From positions 1-55,677 of the forward strand of contig JAUNJC010000002.1 of NCBI GenBank assembly GCA_030523195.1: 55,677 nucleotides of DNA, written 5' to 3'. The notes under the pieces are model-generated. The model saw only the letters and a list, made by a program, of their open reading frames with translations. It had not been told where the DNA came from and did no database searches. Positions within the stretch are counted from its first letter, which is position 1. Every line of letters starts with the position of its first letter. The position numbers and the translations under genes are program-made. This stretch comes from Oscillospiraceae bacterium (GTDB lineage: Bacteria > Bacillota > Clostridia > Oscillospirales > Ruminococcaceae). This document shows positions 41,491 through 50,076 of the stretch, one piece after another.

Positions 41491-42231
41491 ATGGACTGGA
41501 AAAAAGAACCTCTCACCGGCGGCATGCATGTCTATGTGAGTGAAAACCACCGCTTCGGCACAGATGCATTTCTCCTTGCAAATTTTGCCGGCTGGCGAAA
41601 AAAAGATCTCGTCTGTGACCTTGGCACAGGCTGCGGCATTATTCCCATGATTATGCAGCGGCAAGCACCGCCCCGCCATATCTGGGGCATGGACATTCAG
41701 TCCGATGCCATTGCACAATTTACGCAGGCTGTCATAGAATGTCATGTACAGAATACTGTCACACCTGTCTGTGCAGACCTCAAACAACTCTGGACAGAAG
41801 CACCCTTGCAGCAATGCGATCTTGTCACCTGCAATCCCCCTTATAAAGCCTATCAAGCTGGGCTGGAAAGCCAACTGACGGCACAGAAAATTGCAAGGCA
41901 TGAGATTCTTTGTACCATTGCAGATGTCTGTCAGGCGGCAAGCCGCCTTTTAAAATTCGGCGGCAGACTCTGCCTCTGCAATCGTTCCGAGCGACTGGCA
42001 GACTGCATTGCTGCCATGCAGCATCATCATATAGAACCCAAACGACTGCAATTTGTTTCCAAAAATCCGGATTCCGCACCATGGCTCTTTCTGCTAGAAG
42101 GGCGCAAAGGCGGCAAATCCTTTCTGAACGTACTGCCGCAGTTCTATGTACGGGACGGCGATGCCGATTCCCAAGCAGTACAAGCACTCTATCGTTTATC
42201 AGAAGAACCAAACAAGGAGGTGCAGCCATGA
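41491..42231 (+). CDS. tRNA1(Val) (adenine37-N6)-methyltransferase-like protein (TrmN6 family)
   Basis: A 246-residue SAM-dependent methyltransferase. VCDLGTGCGIIPMIM is the SAM loop; CNPPYKAYQ is the N6-adenine catalytic motif; the opening GMHVYVSENHRFGTDAFLLA is characteristic of the TrmN6/YabB family, which methylates A37 of tRNA1(Val). In Firmicutes this gene usually precedes rsmI, as here: the stop overlaps the rsmI ATG by four bases. ATG 41491 follows AGAAAGGAA. A parS site sits 22 bases upstream. Confidence 0.9.
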   Translation: MDWKKEPLTGGMHVYVSENHRFGTDAFLLANFAGWRKKDLVCDLGTGCGIIPMIMQRQAPPRHIWGMDIQSDAIAQFTQAVIECHVQNTVTPVCADLKQLWTEAPLQQCDLVTCNPPYKAYQAGLESQLTAQKIARHEILCTIADVCQAASRLLKFGGRLCLCNRSERLADCIAAMQHHHIEPKRLQFVSKNPDSAPWLFLLEGRKGGKSFLNVLPQFYVRDGDADSQAVQALYRLSEEPNKEVQP

Positions 42232-43076
42232 GCGGCACATTATATGTCATTGGAACGCCCATCGGCAACTTAGAGGATATGACGCTGCGGCAGCTGCGTA
42301 TCCTGCAAGAGGTCGATTTTATTGCAGCAGAAGACACCCGTGTCACCCGAAAGCTGCTGAGTCATTATGATGTGCATACCCCCATGGTAAGCTATCACGA
42401 TCATAGCGGACAATTGGTCACCCAACAGCTTTTGCAGCGTATCGCTGCCGGAGAAACCTGCGGCATTGTGACAGATGCTGGTATGCCGTGTATTTCTGAC
42501 CCCGGTGAAATTTTAGTACGGCTCTGCAAAGAACAGGGCATTCCGGTAACCGCTGTTCCCGGCCCCAGTGCTGCCATTACTGCACTGGCCATTTCTGGTC
42601 AGGAAACGGGACGCTTTACGTTTGAGGGATTTCTCTCTGTCACCAAAAAACAACGGCAGGCACATTTACAGGAACTAAAAACCGAACGCCGAACGATGAT
42701 CTTCTATGAAGCACCGCATAAACTGGTGCGGACACTGACCGATTTTGCAGACTATTTCGGCAAAACCCGTTCTCTTTCTATTTGTCGGGAGCTGACAAAG
42801 CTGCACGAGGAGGTTTGGAAAACAACCATTGCAGAAGCATTGCAGCGATATGAAACACAACCGCCAAAGGGAGAATTTGTCCTGATTGTTGCCGGTGCAC
42901 CGGAACAGACGGAAACCGATACGGTTACAATGGAAACTGCATTACAGCAGGTACAGGAGCGACTGAAGACAGGAGAACGGCTGACAGATGCCTGCAAAGC
43001 AGTGGCAGCTGAAACTGGATACCGAAAACAGACGCTATATCAGGCATATCAGAACCAAACGGAGAAAACCAAATAA
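42228..43076 (+). CDS. rsmI: 16S rRNA (cytidine1402-2'-O)-methyltransferase
   Basis: A 282-residue tetrapyrrole-methylase-fold enzyme that 2'-O-methylates C1402 in the 16S decoding centre. YVIGTPIGNLEDMTLRQL, IAAEDTRVTRKLL, VTDAGMPCISDPGE and VPGPSAAITALAISG are the family blocks. Length is normal and a small C-terminal helical domain is kept. AAGGAGG precedes the ATG, which overlaps the upstream stop (ATGA), so translation is coupled. A weak hairpin (CCGGAAAC-AGT-TTCCGG near 43086) lies after the stop. Confidence 0.95.
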   Translation: MSGTLYVIGTPIGNLEDMTLRQLRILQEVDFIAAEDTRVTRKLLSHYDVHTPMVSYHDHSGQLVTQQLLQRIAAGETCGIVTDAGMPCISDPGEILVRLCKEQGIPVTAVPGPSAAITALAISGQETGRFTFEGFLSVTKKQRQAHLQELKTERRTMIFYEAPHKLVRTLTDFADYFGKTRSLSICRELTKLHEEVWKTTIAEALQRYETQPPKGEFVLIVAGAPEQTETDTVTMETALQQVQERLKTGERLTDACKAVAAETGYRKQTLYQAYQNQTEKTK

Positions 43077-43192
43077 AATAATGAACCGGAAACAGTTTCC
43101 GGCACCTTTAATCGGTATTTTCCCCCTGTAGTTTGCTTCGGCATAAAAGCAGACTGCCTGTCTATCCTATATTTATTAAGGAGGATGTTCTT

Positions 43193-43960
43193 ATGTTTGC
43201 AAATTATCATACGCACACTTCCCGCTGCCAACACGCAACGGGAGAAGACAAAGCCTATATAGAACAAGCCATCCAAAATGGTATGAAAATTCTTGGTTTT
43301 TCTGACCACTGCCCATGGATCTTTCCGGACGCCTACCGTTCCTTTATTCGGATGCGGCCAGAAGAAGTAGATTCCTATTTTCATTCTTTGACTTCCCTGA
43401 AACGAGAATATGCCAATGACATCACCATTTATATCGGTTTTGAAGCAGAGTATGTCCCTGAAATGATGCCGGCACAACAACAGCTGTTAAAAGATTATCC
43501 GATTGATTATCAGATTCTCGGCGAACATTTTCTGTATCCAGAACAAAAAGGCATTTACACCAGCAGCCCAACCAAAGAAGAAGCAGAACTGGAACATTAT
43601 GTCAATCTGGTCATCGAAGCAATGGAAACCGGACAATATTGCTATGTTGCCCATCCAGATTTATTTCATTTTATAGGTGATCCTGCCATTTATGAAAAAC
43701 ATTATCGCCGCCTGTGCTGCTATCTCAAAGAAAAAGAGATTCCCATTGAAATCAATCTGCTTGGCTGGAAAGATCGACGGCATTACCCTAACGCACACTT
43801 TCTACAGATTGCACAGGCTGTTGGCAATACCGCCATCATTGGATGTGATGCCCATACACCGGAAGCATTAAATGATACCGTGTCACAGGCAGAATGCAGA
43901 AAATTGGCAGAAACCTATCATCTTTCCCTAATAGAAACATTACCGGGACTGGACAGATAA
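43193..43960 (+). CDS. PHP-domain phosphatase (histidinol-phosphatase HisJ-like)
   Basis: A 255-residue PHP protein. YHTHTSRCQHA gives the H-x-H motif; FSDHCPW, FEAEYV, GEHFLYP, YVAHPDLFHFIG and IIGCDAHTPEAL provide the remaining metal ligands. It resembles HisJ histidinol-phosphate phosphatases, but no other histidine gene is nearby, so the substrate is not certain. AAGGAGGATGTTCTT precedes the ATG. A hairpin terminator lies about 80 bases downstream. Confidence 0.88.
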   Translation: MFANYHTHTSRCQHATGEDKAYIEQAIQNGMKILGFSDHCPWIFPDAYRSFIRMRPEEVDSYFHSLTSLKREYANDITIYIGFEAEYVPEMMPAQQQLLKDYPIDYQILGEHFLYPEQKGIYTSSPTKEEAELEHYVNLVIEAMETGQYCYVAHPDLFHFIGDPAIYEKHYRRLCCYLKEKEIPIEINLLGWKDRRHYPNAHFLQIAQAVGNTAIIGCDAHTPEALNDTVSQAECRKLAETYHLSLIETLPGLDR

Positions 43961-44041
43961 AGATAATCTTTTTTCTCCTTTGATAACAATGCAGGGTTCG
44001 ATTTTTCAGAGAACCCTTATTCCTCGAACACATGTTAAAAC

Positions 44042-44072
44042 AAACGGTATAGCAAATGCTATGCCGTTTTGT
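44042..44072 (+). terminator. Terminator after the PHP gene
   Basis: AACGGTATAGC and GCTATGCCGTT arms (one wobble pair) around AAAT, then TTTTG. Confidence 0.8.
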
Positions 44073-44209
44073 GATGGTATGCCCTCAACAAAACCCTTTT
44101 GTAAAGCAAAATAATGGGTGCACAAAAAAAACTATCCCTTCATAAATTCAGTCTATTTTAAGGTTGGAATGCTATGCTAAAAAGGAATATCAGAAGGGAG
44201 GTCTTTTTG

Positions 44210-44887
44210 GTGAACCTTTTAATTGTAGAAGACGAAATACAGCTTGCAGATGCCCTGGCAGAAATTTTGCAGCGCAATAAATATCACGTGGATACCGTTT
44301 ATAACGGGGAAGATGGGCTGCACTATGCCAGCACGGGAATTTATGACTGCATTATACTGGATATCATGCTGCCCATTCTGGACGGCATTTCCGTTCTGCG
44401 GATGCTGCGAAAACAGAAAATCTCAACGCCAATTCTGCTTCTGACCGCAAAGTCAGATATTGCAGATAAAATCAAAGGGCTTGACAGCGGTGCAGATGAT
44501 TATCTGACCAAGCCCTTTGTAACCGGTGAACTGCTTGCTCGTATCCGTGCACTGACCAGACGAACCGGAGAAGTTACGGTAGACGGCTTACAGTTTCATG
44601 CATTGCATCTGGATCAACAGAGCTATACCCTCAGCTATGGTCAAGCAGAGGTGAAACTCAGTCTGAAAGAATTTCAGATGATGGAAATTTTTATGAGCAA
44701 CCCCAAACAAATTATCTCCAAAGAGTTTTTTATCGAAAAAATTTGGGGCTATGAAAGCGATGTCGAATATAACAACATTGAAGTTTATATCTCTTTTCTG
44801 CGAAAAAAATTACAATCCATCCATGCCAATATTTCCATTAAAACAGCAAGAGGCATTGGCTACTTTCTGGAGGAACAAAACACATGA
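44210..44887 (+). CDS. OmpR/PhoB-type response regulator
   Basis: A 225-residue regulator. In the receiver domain, Glu-Asp are at IVEDE, phospho-acceptor Asp51 is in CIILDIMLP, Thr/Ser in LLTAK, and Lys in YLTKPF. A winged-helix DNA-binding domain fills about 130-222 (LSLKEFQMMEIFMSNPKQI, VEVYISFLRKKL-like block, KTARGIGYFLE). GTG 44210 is chosen because GGGAGGTC lies nine bases upstream and the first residues then form the usual MNLLIVEDE. The stop overlaps the histidine kinase start, so the two form a two-component system. Confidence 0.95.
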   Translation: MNLLIVEDEIQLADALAEILQRNKYHVDTVYNGEDGLHYASTGIYDCIILDIMLPILDGISVLRMLRKQKISTPILLLTAKSDIADKIKGLDSGADDYLTKPFVTGELLARIRALTRRTGEVTVDGLQFHALHLDQQSYTLSYGQAEVKLSLKEFQMMEIFMSNPKQIISKEFFIEKIWGYESDVEYNNIEVYISFLRKKLQSIHANISIKTARGIGYFLEEQNT

Positions 44888-46575
44888 TTCGGCATGTAAG
44901 ACGCCATTTTATTTGTTTTACCATGTGCATTCTCACCGGTGCCGTTCTGCTGCCCATGATTGCACTCAATGCGATTCCGACGTTGATGTCTTACAATCAA
45001 AATAAAACAATCCTACAGCAGGCAGTGCAAAATGAAATCCGGGTGAGAAGCCCGAAACCAGATCTAAAACCCAATGGTCAGCCCTCCGAAATGGATCCGT
45101 TTACCGTTACCACAGCTGTTATCAGTACAACTGTAACGATCCGGAAAACAACGACAACAGTAACAACAACAAACCCTGCCACAGAAACTGCACCGTTAAA
45201 ATCCACTGCACAAGCACAAACGAATCGTCTGCCGCAGGAGACCACAAAAAAAGCAACAGAAACAAAACCACCACTACAAACCTACCCAACTAGCAAAACC
45301 ATGATCAAGCCGCCATTACAAACCGATCCAACCAGCCAAATTATCATCAAGCCGCCATCACAAACCTACCCCACCAGCCAAACCATAATCAAGCCACCAC
45401 AGTCCCTACCAAATGACCAAGATCACTGGCAAGATGACAGCCCCCCTTACGATGATCATGATCCGTGGCAGCCATATCCATGGAACGCTTCGATTTCCCT
45501 ATTTTCACGAACCACTGTACAGAAAAAATGGAACGAAGAACCGCCCTTTCCAAAAGAAAGCAACTCCTCTGATTACTTTCTGGCTGTACTGGACAAGAAC
45601 GGCAATATGACAGAAACCATTCAAGCTGACTGGTATGCCTATACAGAGGAAGAGGTACAGGCTTTCGTACAAGCGGTACAAAAAACGCAAAAAAAAGATG
45701 GACGATTGAATACCCTTCAATTTTATGAACAGGATTATCAGCTCGGAAGTGTAATCGGGTTTATAGATTGTTCCAAAGACCAGCGTTTCCTCCGGCAGTT
45801 GGTCATTATCAGCATCATCATCTTTATTCTGATGGAAAGCATTGTCTTGTTTCTCACCATGATGCTGACCAAACGTGCCATGCAGCCGATGCAGATTTCC
45901 TTTGAAAAGCAAAAACAATTTATTTCAGATGCCGGACATGAGCTGAAAACACCACTCACCATTATTTCTGCCAACGCCGATATTTTACAGGATGAGATCG
46001 GAGAAAATAAATGGCTGAACTATATCCGAATGCAGACAGAACGCATGCGGGTTCTGGTGGATGAGATGATGGCTCTGACCAAAATGGAATACAACAATCA
46101 CATATTGGATACGGCAGAACGATTCGATTTAAGTGCTGCGGTAGAAACGATGGCATTGCCGTTTGAATCACAGGCATTTGAACAACAAAAGAAATTTCTC
46201 ATTACAGTACAGCCAGATTTATATTTCCACGGTAATTCAGAACAAATCCGACGCATGATCGGCATTCTAATTGATAATGCCTTCAAGTACAGTGCAGAAC
46301 ACGGTGAAATTAAAGTTTCCCTGCGAGAAGAAACAAATCGTGCCATTTTAGAGGTCTATAACACGGGCAAAGGTGTTCGAGAAGAGGAAACGGAAAAGAT
46401 TTTTGAACGCTTTTACCGCAGTGACAGTTCCCGTGCCCGTGCAACCGGTGGATATGGATTGGGACTTTCCATTGCAAAGAGTGTTGCAGAAGCCCATAAG
46501 ATTAAAATTGAAGTCAACAGTGTACCAGATCACTGGATCACGTTTACGCTGATTTTCCCACCGCAGAAAAAGTAA
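44884..46575 (+). CDS. Sensor histidine kinase with a repeat-rich extracellular region
   Basis: A 563-residue kinase. TM1 is about 12-34 and TM2 about 306-330. The extracellular region is Thr/Pro-rich and contains three 14-residue repeats of the type KPPLQTYPTSKTMI plus a partial fourth, then an acidic-aromatic segment (DHWQDDSPPYDDHDPWQPYP). The cytoplasmic HisKA has His352 in SDAGHELKTPLT; HATPase_c has the N box (IDNAFKYSA), G1 (YNTGKGV) and G2 (GGYGLGLSIA). It should phosphorylate the adjacent regulator. The disordered, tandemly repeated ectodomain suggests a wall-facing stalk rather than a ligand pocket (inference). The ATG overlaps the regulator stop. Confidence 0.95.
   Translation: MIRHVRRHFICFTMCILTGAVLLPMIALNAIPTLMSYNQNKTILQQAVQNEIRVRSPKPDLKPNGQPSEMDPFTVTTAVISTTVTIRKTTTTVTTTNPATETAPLKSTAQAQTNRLPQETTKKATETKPPLQTYPTSKTMIKPPLQTDPTSQIIIKPPSQTYPTSQTIIKPPQSLPNDQDHWQDDSPPYDDHDPWQPYPWNASISLFSRTTVQKKWNEEPPFPKESNSSDYFLAVLDKNGNMTETIQADWYAYTEEEVQAFVQAVQKTQKKDGRLNTLQFYEQDYQLGSVIGFIDCSKDQRFLRQLVIISIIIFILMESIVLFLTMMLTKRAMQPMQISFEKQKQFISDAGHELKTPLTIISANADILQDEIGENKWLNYIRMQTERMRVLVDEMMALTKMEYNNHILDTAERFDLSAAVETMALPFESQAFEQQKKFLITVQPDLYFHGNSEQIRRMIGILIDNAFKYSAEHGEIKVSLREETNRAILEVYNTGKGVREEETEKIFERFYRSDSSRARATGGYGLGLSIAKSVAEAHKIKIEVNSVPDHWITFTLIFPPQKK
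45265..45405 (+). repeat. 42-bp tandem repeat within the kinase gene
   Basis: Three units of 42 bases (45265-45306, 45307-45348, 45349-45390) and a partial fourth, each encoding about K-P-P-x-Q-T-x-P-T-S-x-x-x-I. In-frame units allow length variation without breaking the gene. Confidence 0.85.
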
Positions 46576-46594
46576 AATTTCTTTTGAAAACAAC

Positions 46595-46640
46595 AGCAGC
46601 CGCTGACCGAAATAAAGCCGGTCAGCGGCTGCTTTCTATG
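46595..46640 (+). terminator. Terminator of the two-component operon
   Basis: Perfect 14-bp arms AGCAGCCGCTGACC and GGTCAGCGGCTGCT around 11 bases, then TTCT. Confidence 0.85.
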
Positions 46641-46652
46641 TATGGGTTGGTT

Positions 46653-46668
46653 TGTTTCACGTGAAACA
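46653..46668. promoter_or_regulatory. parS site 6
   Basis: A perfect TGTTTCACGTGAAACA, 20 bases after the operon terminator. Confidence 0.93.
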
Positions 46669-46675
46669 ATAGAAA

Positions 46676-46737
46676 TTCTTCTTGGGAATGGGTTGTCCGA
46701 ATCGTCCGACAAATTCACTTTACTGTCTGTGCCTGCC
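46676..46737 (+). repeat. Module A, decayed copy
   Basis: TTGTCCGAATCGTCCGACAA and CTGTCTGTGCCTGCC match module A, but the stem is no longer complementary. It occurs alone. Confidence 0.7.
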
Positions 46738-46776
46738 ATCCAATATGGAAAACTTGTCGATCGAACACCTATTCTT

Positions 46777-47625
46777 TTAATCTTTTGCAGTCTGAATCCG
46801 CATCGAAATATCAAAGCACTTCACAGAATGCGTCAATGCTCCCAGTGAAATAATATCCACGCCTGTTTCTGCAACGGCACGAATATTCTCCTTTGTCACA
46901 TTGCCGGATGCTTCCAGCAGTACTGCTCCATTTGTCATCGCAACCGCTTTCCGCATTTCTTCACAATTCATATTGTCCAGCATAATAATATCTGCACCGG
47001 CTGCCAGTGCCTCCTCTAGTTCTGCCAGTGTCCGCACTTCCAGTTCGATTTTTACCATATGCCCAATCTTTTTCCGCAGTGCCTGCACAGCCCCTGTAAT
47101 ACTGCCGTAGGCATCAATGTGATTGTCTTTCAGCATGGCTCCATCGGACAGGTTATAGCGATGATTCTTGCCGCCGCCAACAGTCACCGCATACTTTTGC
47201 AGCTGCCGCAGACCCGGCAGGGTCTTTCTGGTATCGGTAATCTGTGCCCGTGTACCAGCAACCAGTGCGACACATTCTGCGGTTGCCGTTGCAATTCCAC
47301 TCATGTGCTGCAAAATATTCAAAGCAGTACGTTCTCCTTTCAGCAGTGTGCGAGTACTGCCCTTCATCATGGCAAGAATGTCACCTTTCTCAACGGCTTC
47401 GCCGTCTTTCTTGAGAATTTTCATCTCTACATTGCCGCCTGCCAGTTCAAAGACACGCTTGGCAATGTCAATCCCACACAGTACACCGCTGTCCTTGGCA
47501 AGATAATATGCCTCAGAGATATGACTGTCATCCAGCAGATAATCAGTCGTCACATCCACATAGTGAATGTCTTCTTCCAGTGCTGTCGTAATGATCTTGT
47601 CAATATAAAATGGCTGTAACATCAT
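46777..47625 (-). CDS. nadC: Nicotinate-nucleotide pyrophosphorylase (quinolinate phosphoribosyltransferase)
   Basis: A 282-residue enzyme that converts quinolinate and PRPP to nicotinate mononucleotide in de novo NAD synthesis. ERTALNILQHMSGIAT, ITDTRKTLPGLR, GGGKNHRYNLSD, KDNHIDAYGSI, ELEVRTLAELEEAL and IIMLDNM are the family blocks. Length is normal. The start is ATG 47625 (or the next codon, also ATG) after AGGAGG. It lies 26 bases after nadB on the same strand, so it is co-transcribed with it. Confidence 0.96.
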   Translation of the reverse strand: MMLQPFYIDKIITTALEEDIHYVDVTTDYLLDDSHISEAYYLAKDSGVLCGIDIAKRVFELAGGNVEMKILKKDGEAVEKGDILAMMKGSTRTLLKGERTALNILQHMSGIATATAECVALVAGTRAQITDTRKTLPGLRQLQKYAVTVGGGKNHRYNLSDGAMLKDNHIDAYGSITGAVQALRKKIGHMVKIELEVRTLAELEEALAAGADIIMLDNMNCEEMRKAVAMTNGAVLLEASGNVTKENIRAVAETGVDIISLGALTHSVKCFDISMRIQTAKD

Positions 47626-47651
47626 GTTGTCGTACCTCCTTTTTTCTTTCC

Positions 47652-49106
47652 CTACAAAACCTCTTTCAAAATCAAATACGCATTCGTTGCCATGGCCTTC
47701 GCTTCCACCAAATCCGGTGTCACAGCAAATGGTTCACTATAAAGCATCCGCCGAATCTCCTTAATTCGTTCAAATCCTTTCAGCAGCTCTGCCTGATTGG
47801 GAACAACAAAATAACTGTTCTGCATAATCTGCCGAATTTCTGTTCTTGTCCCCTTCGGCATCGGTAAAGTATTTTCTGTCTCCGAAAAAGCGGCTTCTGC
47901 AAAGGTATCCGGTACCGCTGGTAATTTTTCCGCAATATCCAGTGCTGCCTGCCGAGAAAAAACCAGTGCCTCTAACAGCGAATTGCTGGCAAGTCGATTA
48001 TTCCCATGAACACCAGTATTGGAACACTCCCCTGCTGCATATAAGTGGGGTACCGTAGTTTCCGAATGGCAATCCACCTGAATGCCTCCCATCAGATAAT
48101 GCTGGCAAGGATAAATCGGAATCGGTTCTTTTGTCATATCATAGCCCTGTTCCAGCACCTTCTGATAAATCATCGGAAACCGATTCCGGACAAAATCTGC
48201 ATCCTGATAGGAAATATCCAAATAGAAGTTGTCCGAACCGGTTCGGTTCTTTTCTTCGATAATCGCATGGGAAACCACATCTCGTGGTGCCAGTTCCAAC
48301 CGTTCATCATAGCGATCCATGAAGCGTTCCTTGTTGCAGTTGAGCAGATACGCACCTTCTCCCCTTACTGCTTCAGAAATCAAAAAGCATTCCCGCGTGT
48401 GGTGATCGTTAAAAGCAGTTGGATGGAATTGAATCAAGTGCAGGTTGCGAATTTTTGCCCCAATATCATGGGCAAAAGCAATGCCGTCACCGGTTGCAAT
48501 TTTAGAGTTTGTGGTATAGGCGTACATTCTGCCAACACCGCCGGTGGCAAGCAGGACAAAATGGCTGTTATAAACGGTACATCTGCCATCCTGCAACACA
48601 TTGATGGAAAAACCTGTGCTGGTTTTCTGCAAACCGACCATCATCGCAGATTCCAAAATCGTGACATTAGAAAGTGTTTTCACCTTCCGAATCAGCGTAT
48701 TGACAATTTCCTCCCCTGTCGTATCTTTATGATGAAAAATCCGATGCCGACAGTGACCGCCCTCCAAGGTACGGTGCAGCGAACCATCCGGTTTGCGGTC
48801 AAAATTCGCTCCCAATTTCAGCAGTGAATCAATTGCCATTGCTGCATTGTCCACGAGAATCTGAACGGTTTCTGGATTGTTCTTAAATCCGCCGGCAATC
48901 ATCGTATCCTGCTTGTGCAGTTCCGGCGTATCGTCCTCCGGCGATTTATAAACACCAGCGATTCCCCCCTGTGCCAAAGAGGAATTGCAAAGTGTCAGTT
49001 CCTGCTTACAAATCAGCAGTACATTGCAATAAGAAGGCAGCTGAATCGCACCATACAGACCAGCAGCCCCTCCACCAACAATGATAACATCAAAATTGTG
49101 ATTCAT
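47652..49106 (-). CDS. nadB: L-aspartate oxidase
   Basis: A 484-residue flavoprotein that oxidises L-aspartate to iminoaspartate, the first NAD-synthesis step. DVIIVGGGAAGLYGAIQL is the FAD-binding loop; SSLAQGGIAGV, RTLEGGHCRHRIFHHKDTTG, FHPTAF, EAVRGEGAYL and GVHGNNRLASNSLLEALVF are conserved. The C-terminal helical domain is shorter than in E. coli NadB (about 540 residues). The start is ATG 49106 after GAAAGG; an ATG 12 bases further upstream overlaps the ribosome binding site. No nadA is present nearby. Confidence 0.95.
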   Translation of the reverse strand: MNHNFDVIIVGGGAAGLYGAIQLPSYCNVLLICKQELTLCNSSLAQGGIAGVYKSPEDDTPELHKQDTMIAGGFKNNPETVQILVDNAAMAIDSLLKLGANFDRKPDGSLHRTLEGGHCRHRIFHHKDTTGEEIVNTLIRKVKTLSNVTILESAMMVGLQKTSTGFSINVLQDGRCTVYNSHFVLLATGGVGRMYAYTTNSKIATGDGIAFAHDIGAKIRNLHLIQFHPTAFNDHHTRECFLISEAVRGEGAYLLNCNKERFMDRYDERLELAPRDVVSHAIIEEKNRTGSDNFYLDISYQDADFVRNRFPMIYQKVLEQGYDMTKEPIPIYPCQHYLMGGIQVDCHSETTVPHLYAAGECSNTGVHGNNRLASNSLLEALVFSRQAALDIAEKLPAVPDTFAEAAFSETENTLPMPKGTRTEIRQIMQNSYFVVPNQAELLKGFERIKEIRRMLYSEPFAVTPDLVEAKAMATNAYLILKEVL

Positions 49107-49192
49107 AAAAAACAGCATCCTTTCAGCCGTTGTTTCACTCCAGCAAACAGCGGCTTTTTCCAAATCAAAGCGAAAAGAAAACGCTTTTTCTT

Positions 49193-49221
49193 ATGATACT
49201 ACTTTCCATTGCATTTGTCAA
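49193..49221 (-). promoter_or_regulatory. Promoter of nadBC
   Basis: Minus strand: TTGACA (49221-49216), 17 bases, TATCAT (49198-49193). No clear niacin-repressor operator was recognised. Confidence 0.75.
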
Positions 49222-49242
49222 TTGCAAAACAAGGACATTCAC

Positions 49243-49340
49243 GCAAATCCATTTTTGTATTTCTTTTGGAAAACTTATCCGAATTGTCCGGCAGATTCGC
49301 TACGCTGTCTGCCTGTGACCGCAGTCGCCTATGGCATAGA
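49243..49340 (+). repeat. Composite repeat, module A with a trace of module D
   Basis: AAATCCATTTTTG, TTTTGGAAAACTTATCCGAA and GGCAGATTCGC/TCTGCC, followed by GTGACCGCAGTCGCC and a decayed end. It lies between the 3' end of rsmG and the nadB promoter. Confidence 0.75.
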
Positions 49341-49368
49341 ATTTACTCTACAATTCTATCTTCCATTC

Positions 49369-50076
49369 TTACGCCTGATATTTTCGATTTTGCAGCTGTT
49401 TTGGGGAACGTGGATACTTCTTAGGTGTCTCCCTGACCTTCCGAATCACAAATAACCGCCTTGCTTCATGCTGGTCAAGCGAATATAAATATGTCTCCTC
49501 CAGAACACCGCCAAGAAGAGAAATCGCTTCCACAGCACTTTCCACCGTTTCATTCGGCCCTTTCAACGCCAAAAAGACGCCGCCAACCTTCACAAACGGC
49601 AGACAGTATTCACAAAGCAATGGCAATGCTGCCACTGCTCTTGCACAGGCAACATCAAATTGTTCCCGAAAATCCGGCTGTTTTCCAGCAAATTCTGCCC
49701 TTGCGTGCATGCAATGCACTGGCATTTGCAACGCCTGACAAACCGCCTCCAGAAAATGTACTCGTTTTTGCAGACTGTCCAACAGCGTCAGCCGAAGATC
49801 TGGACGCAAAATCCGCATCGGAATCCCCGGAAATCCTGCACCAGTTCCCACATCTATGACAGCAGCCCCCACAGGGATTTCCACATACTGAAACGGCAGA
49901 CAGCTGTCCAGAAAATGCTTTCTCCACACCTCTGCATCCTCTGTAATTGTGGTCAAATTCATTCGGCGGTTCGTTTCCACAAGGATCTCCTGATATGTGG
50001 AAAATTTCCGAAACTGTTCTTCTGTCAAGGACAGTCCGCTGTGCATGAACAGTTTTTCTGCACGTTCCCATTTCAT
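49369..50076 (-). CDS. rsmG: 16S rRNA (guanine527-N7)-methyltransferase
   Basis: A 235-residue methyltransferase that modifies G527 in the 530 loop of 16S r[23 protein letters not shown] is the SAM loop; [19 protein letters not shown] and [12 protein letters not shown] are family blocks; [12 protein letters not shown] sequence ends the protein. The start ATG overlaps the mnmG stop by four bases, the common mnmG-rsmG arrangement. In many Firmicutes noc follows rsmG; here noc is about 24 kb away. Confidence 0.96.
   Translation of the reverse strand: MKWERAEKLFMHSGLSLTEEQFRKFSTYQEILVETNRRMNLTTITEDAEVWRKHFLDSCLPFQYVEIPVGAAVIDVGTGAGFPGIPMRILRPDLRLTLLDSLQKRVHFLEAVCQALQMPVHCMHARAEFAGKQPDFREQFDVACARAVAALPLLCEYCLPFVKVGGVFLALKGPNETVESAVEAISLLGGVLEETYLYSLDQHEARRLFVIRKVRETPKKYPRSPKQLQNRKYQA

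Noticed and set aside
45265..45405. Regular repeats considered as a CRISPR array.
   Set aside because: Units are contiguous without unique spacers, are in frame with the kinase gene and encode protein repeats.
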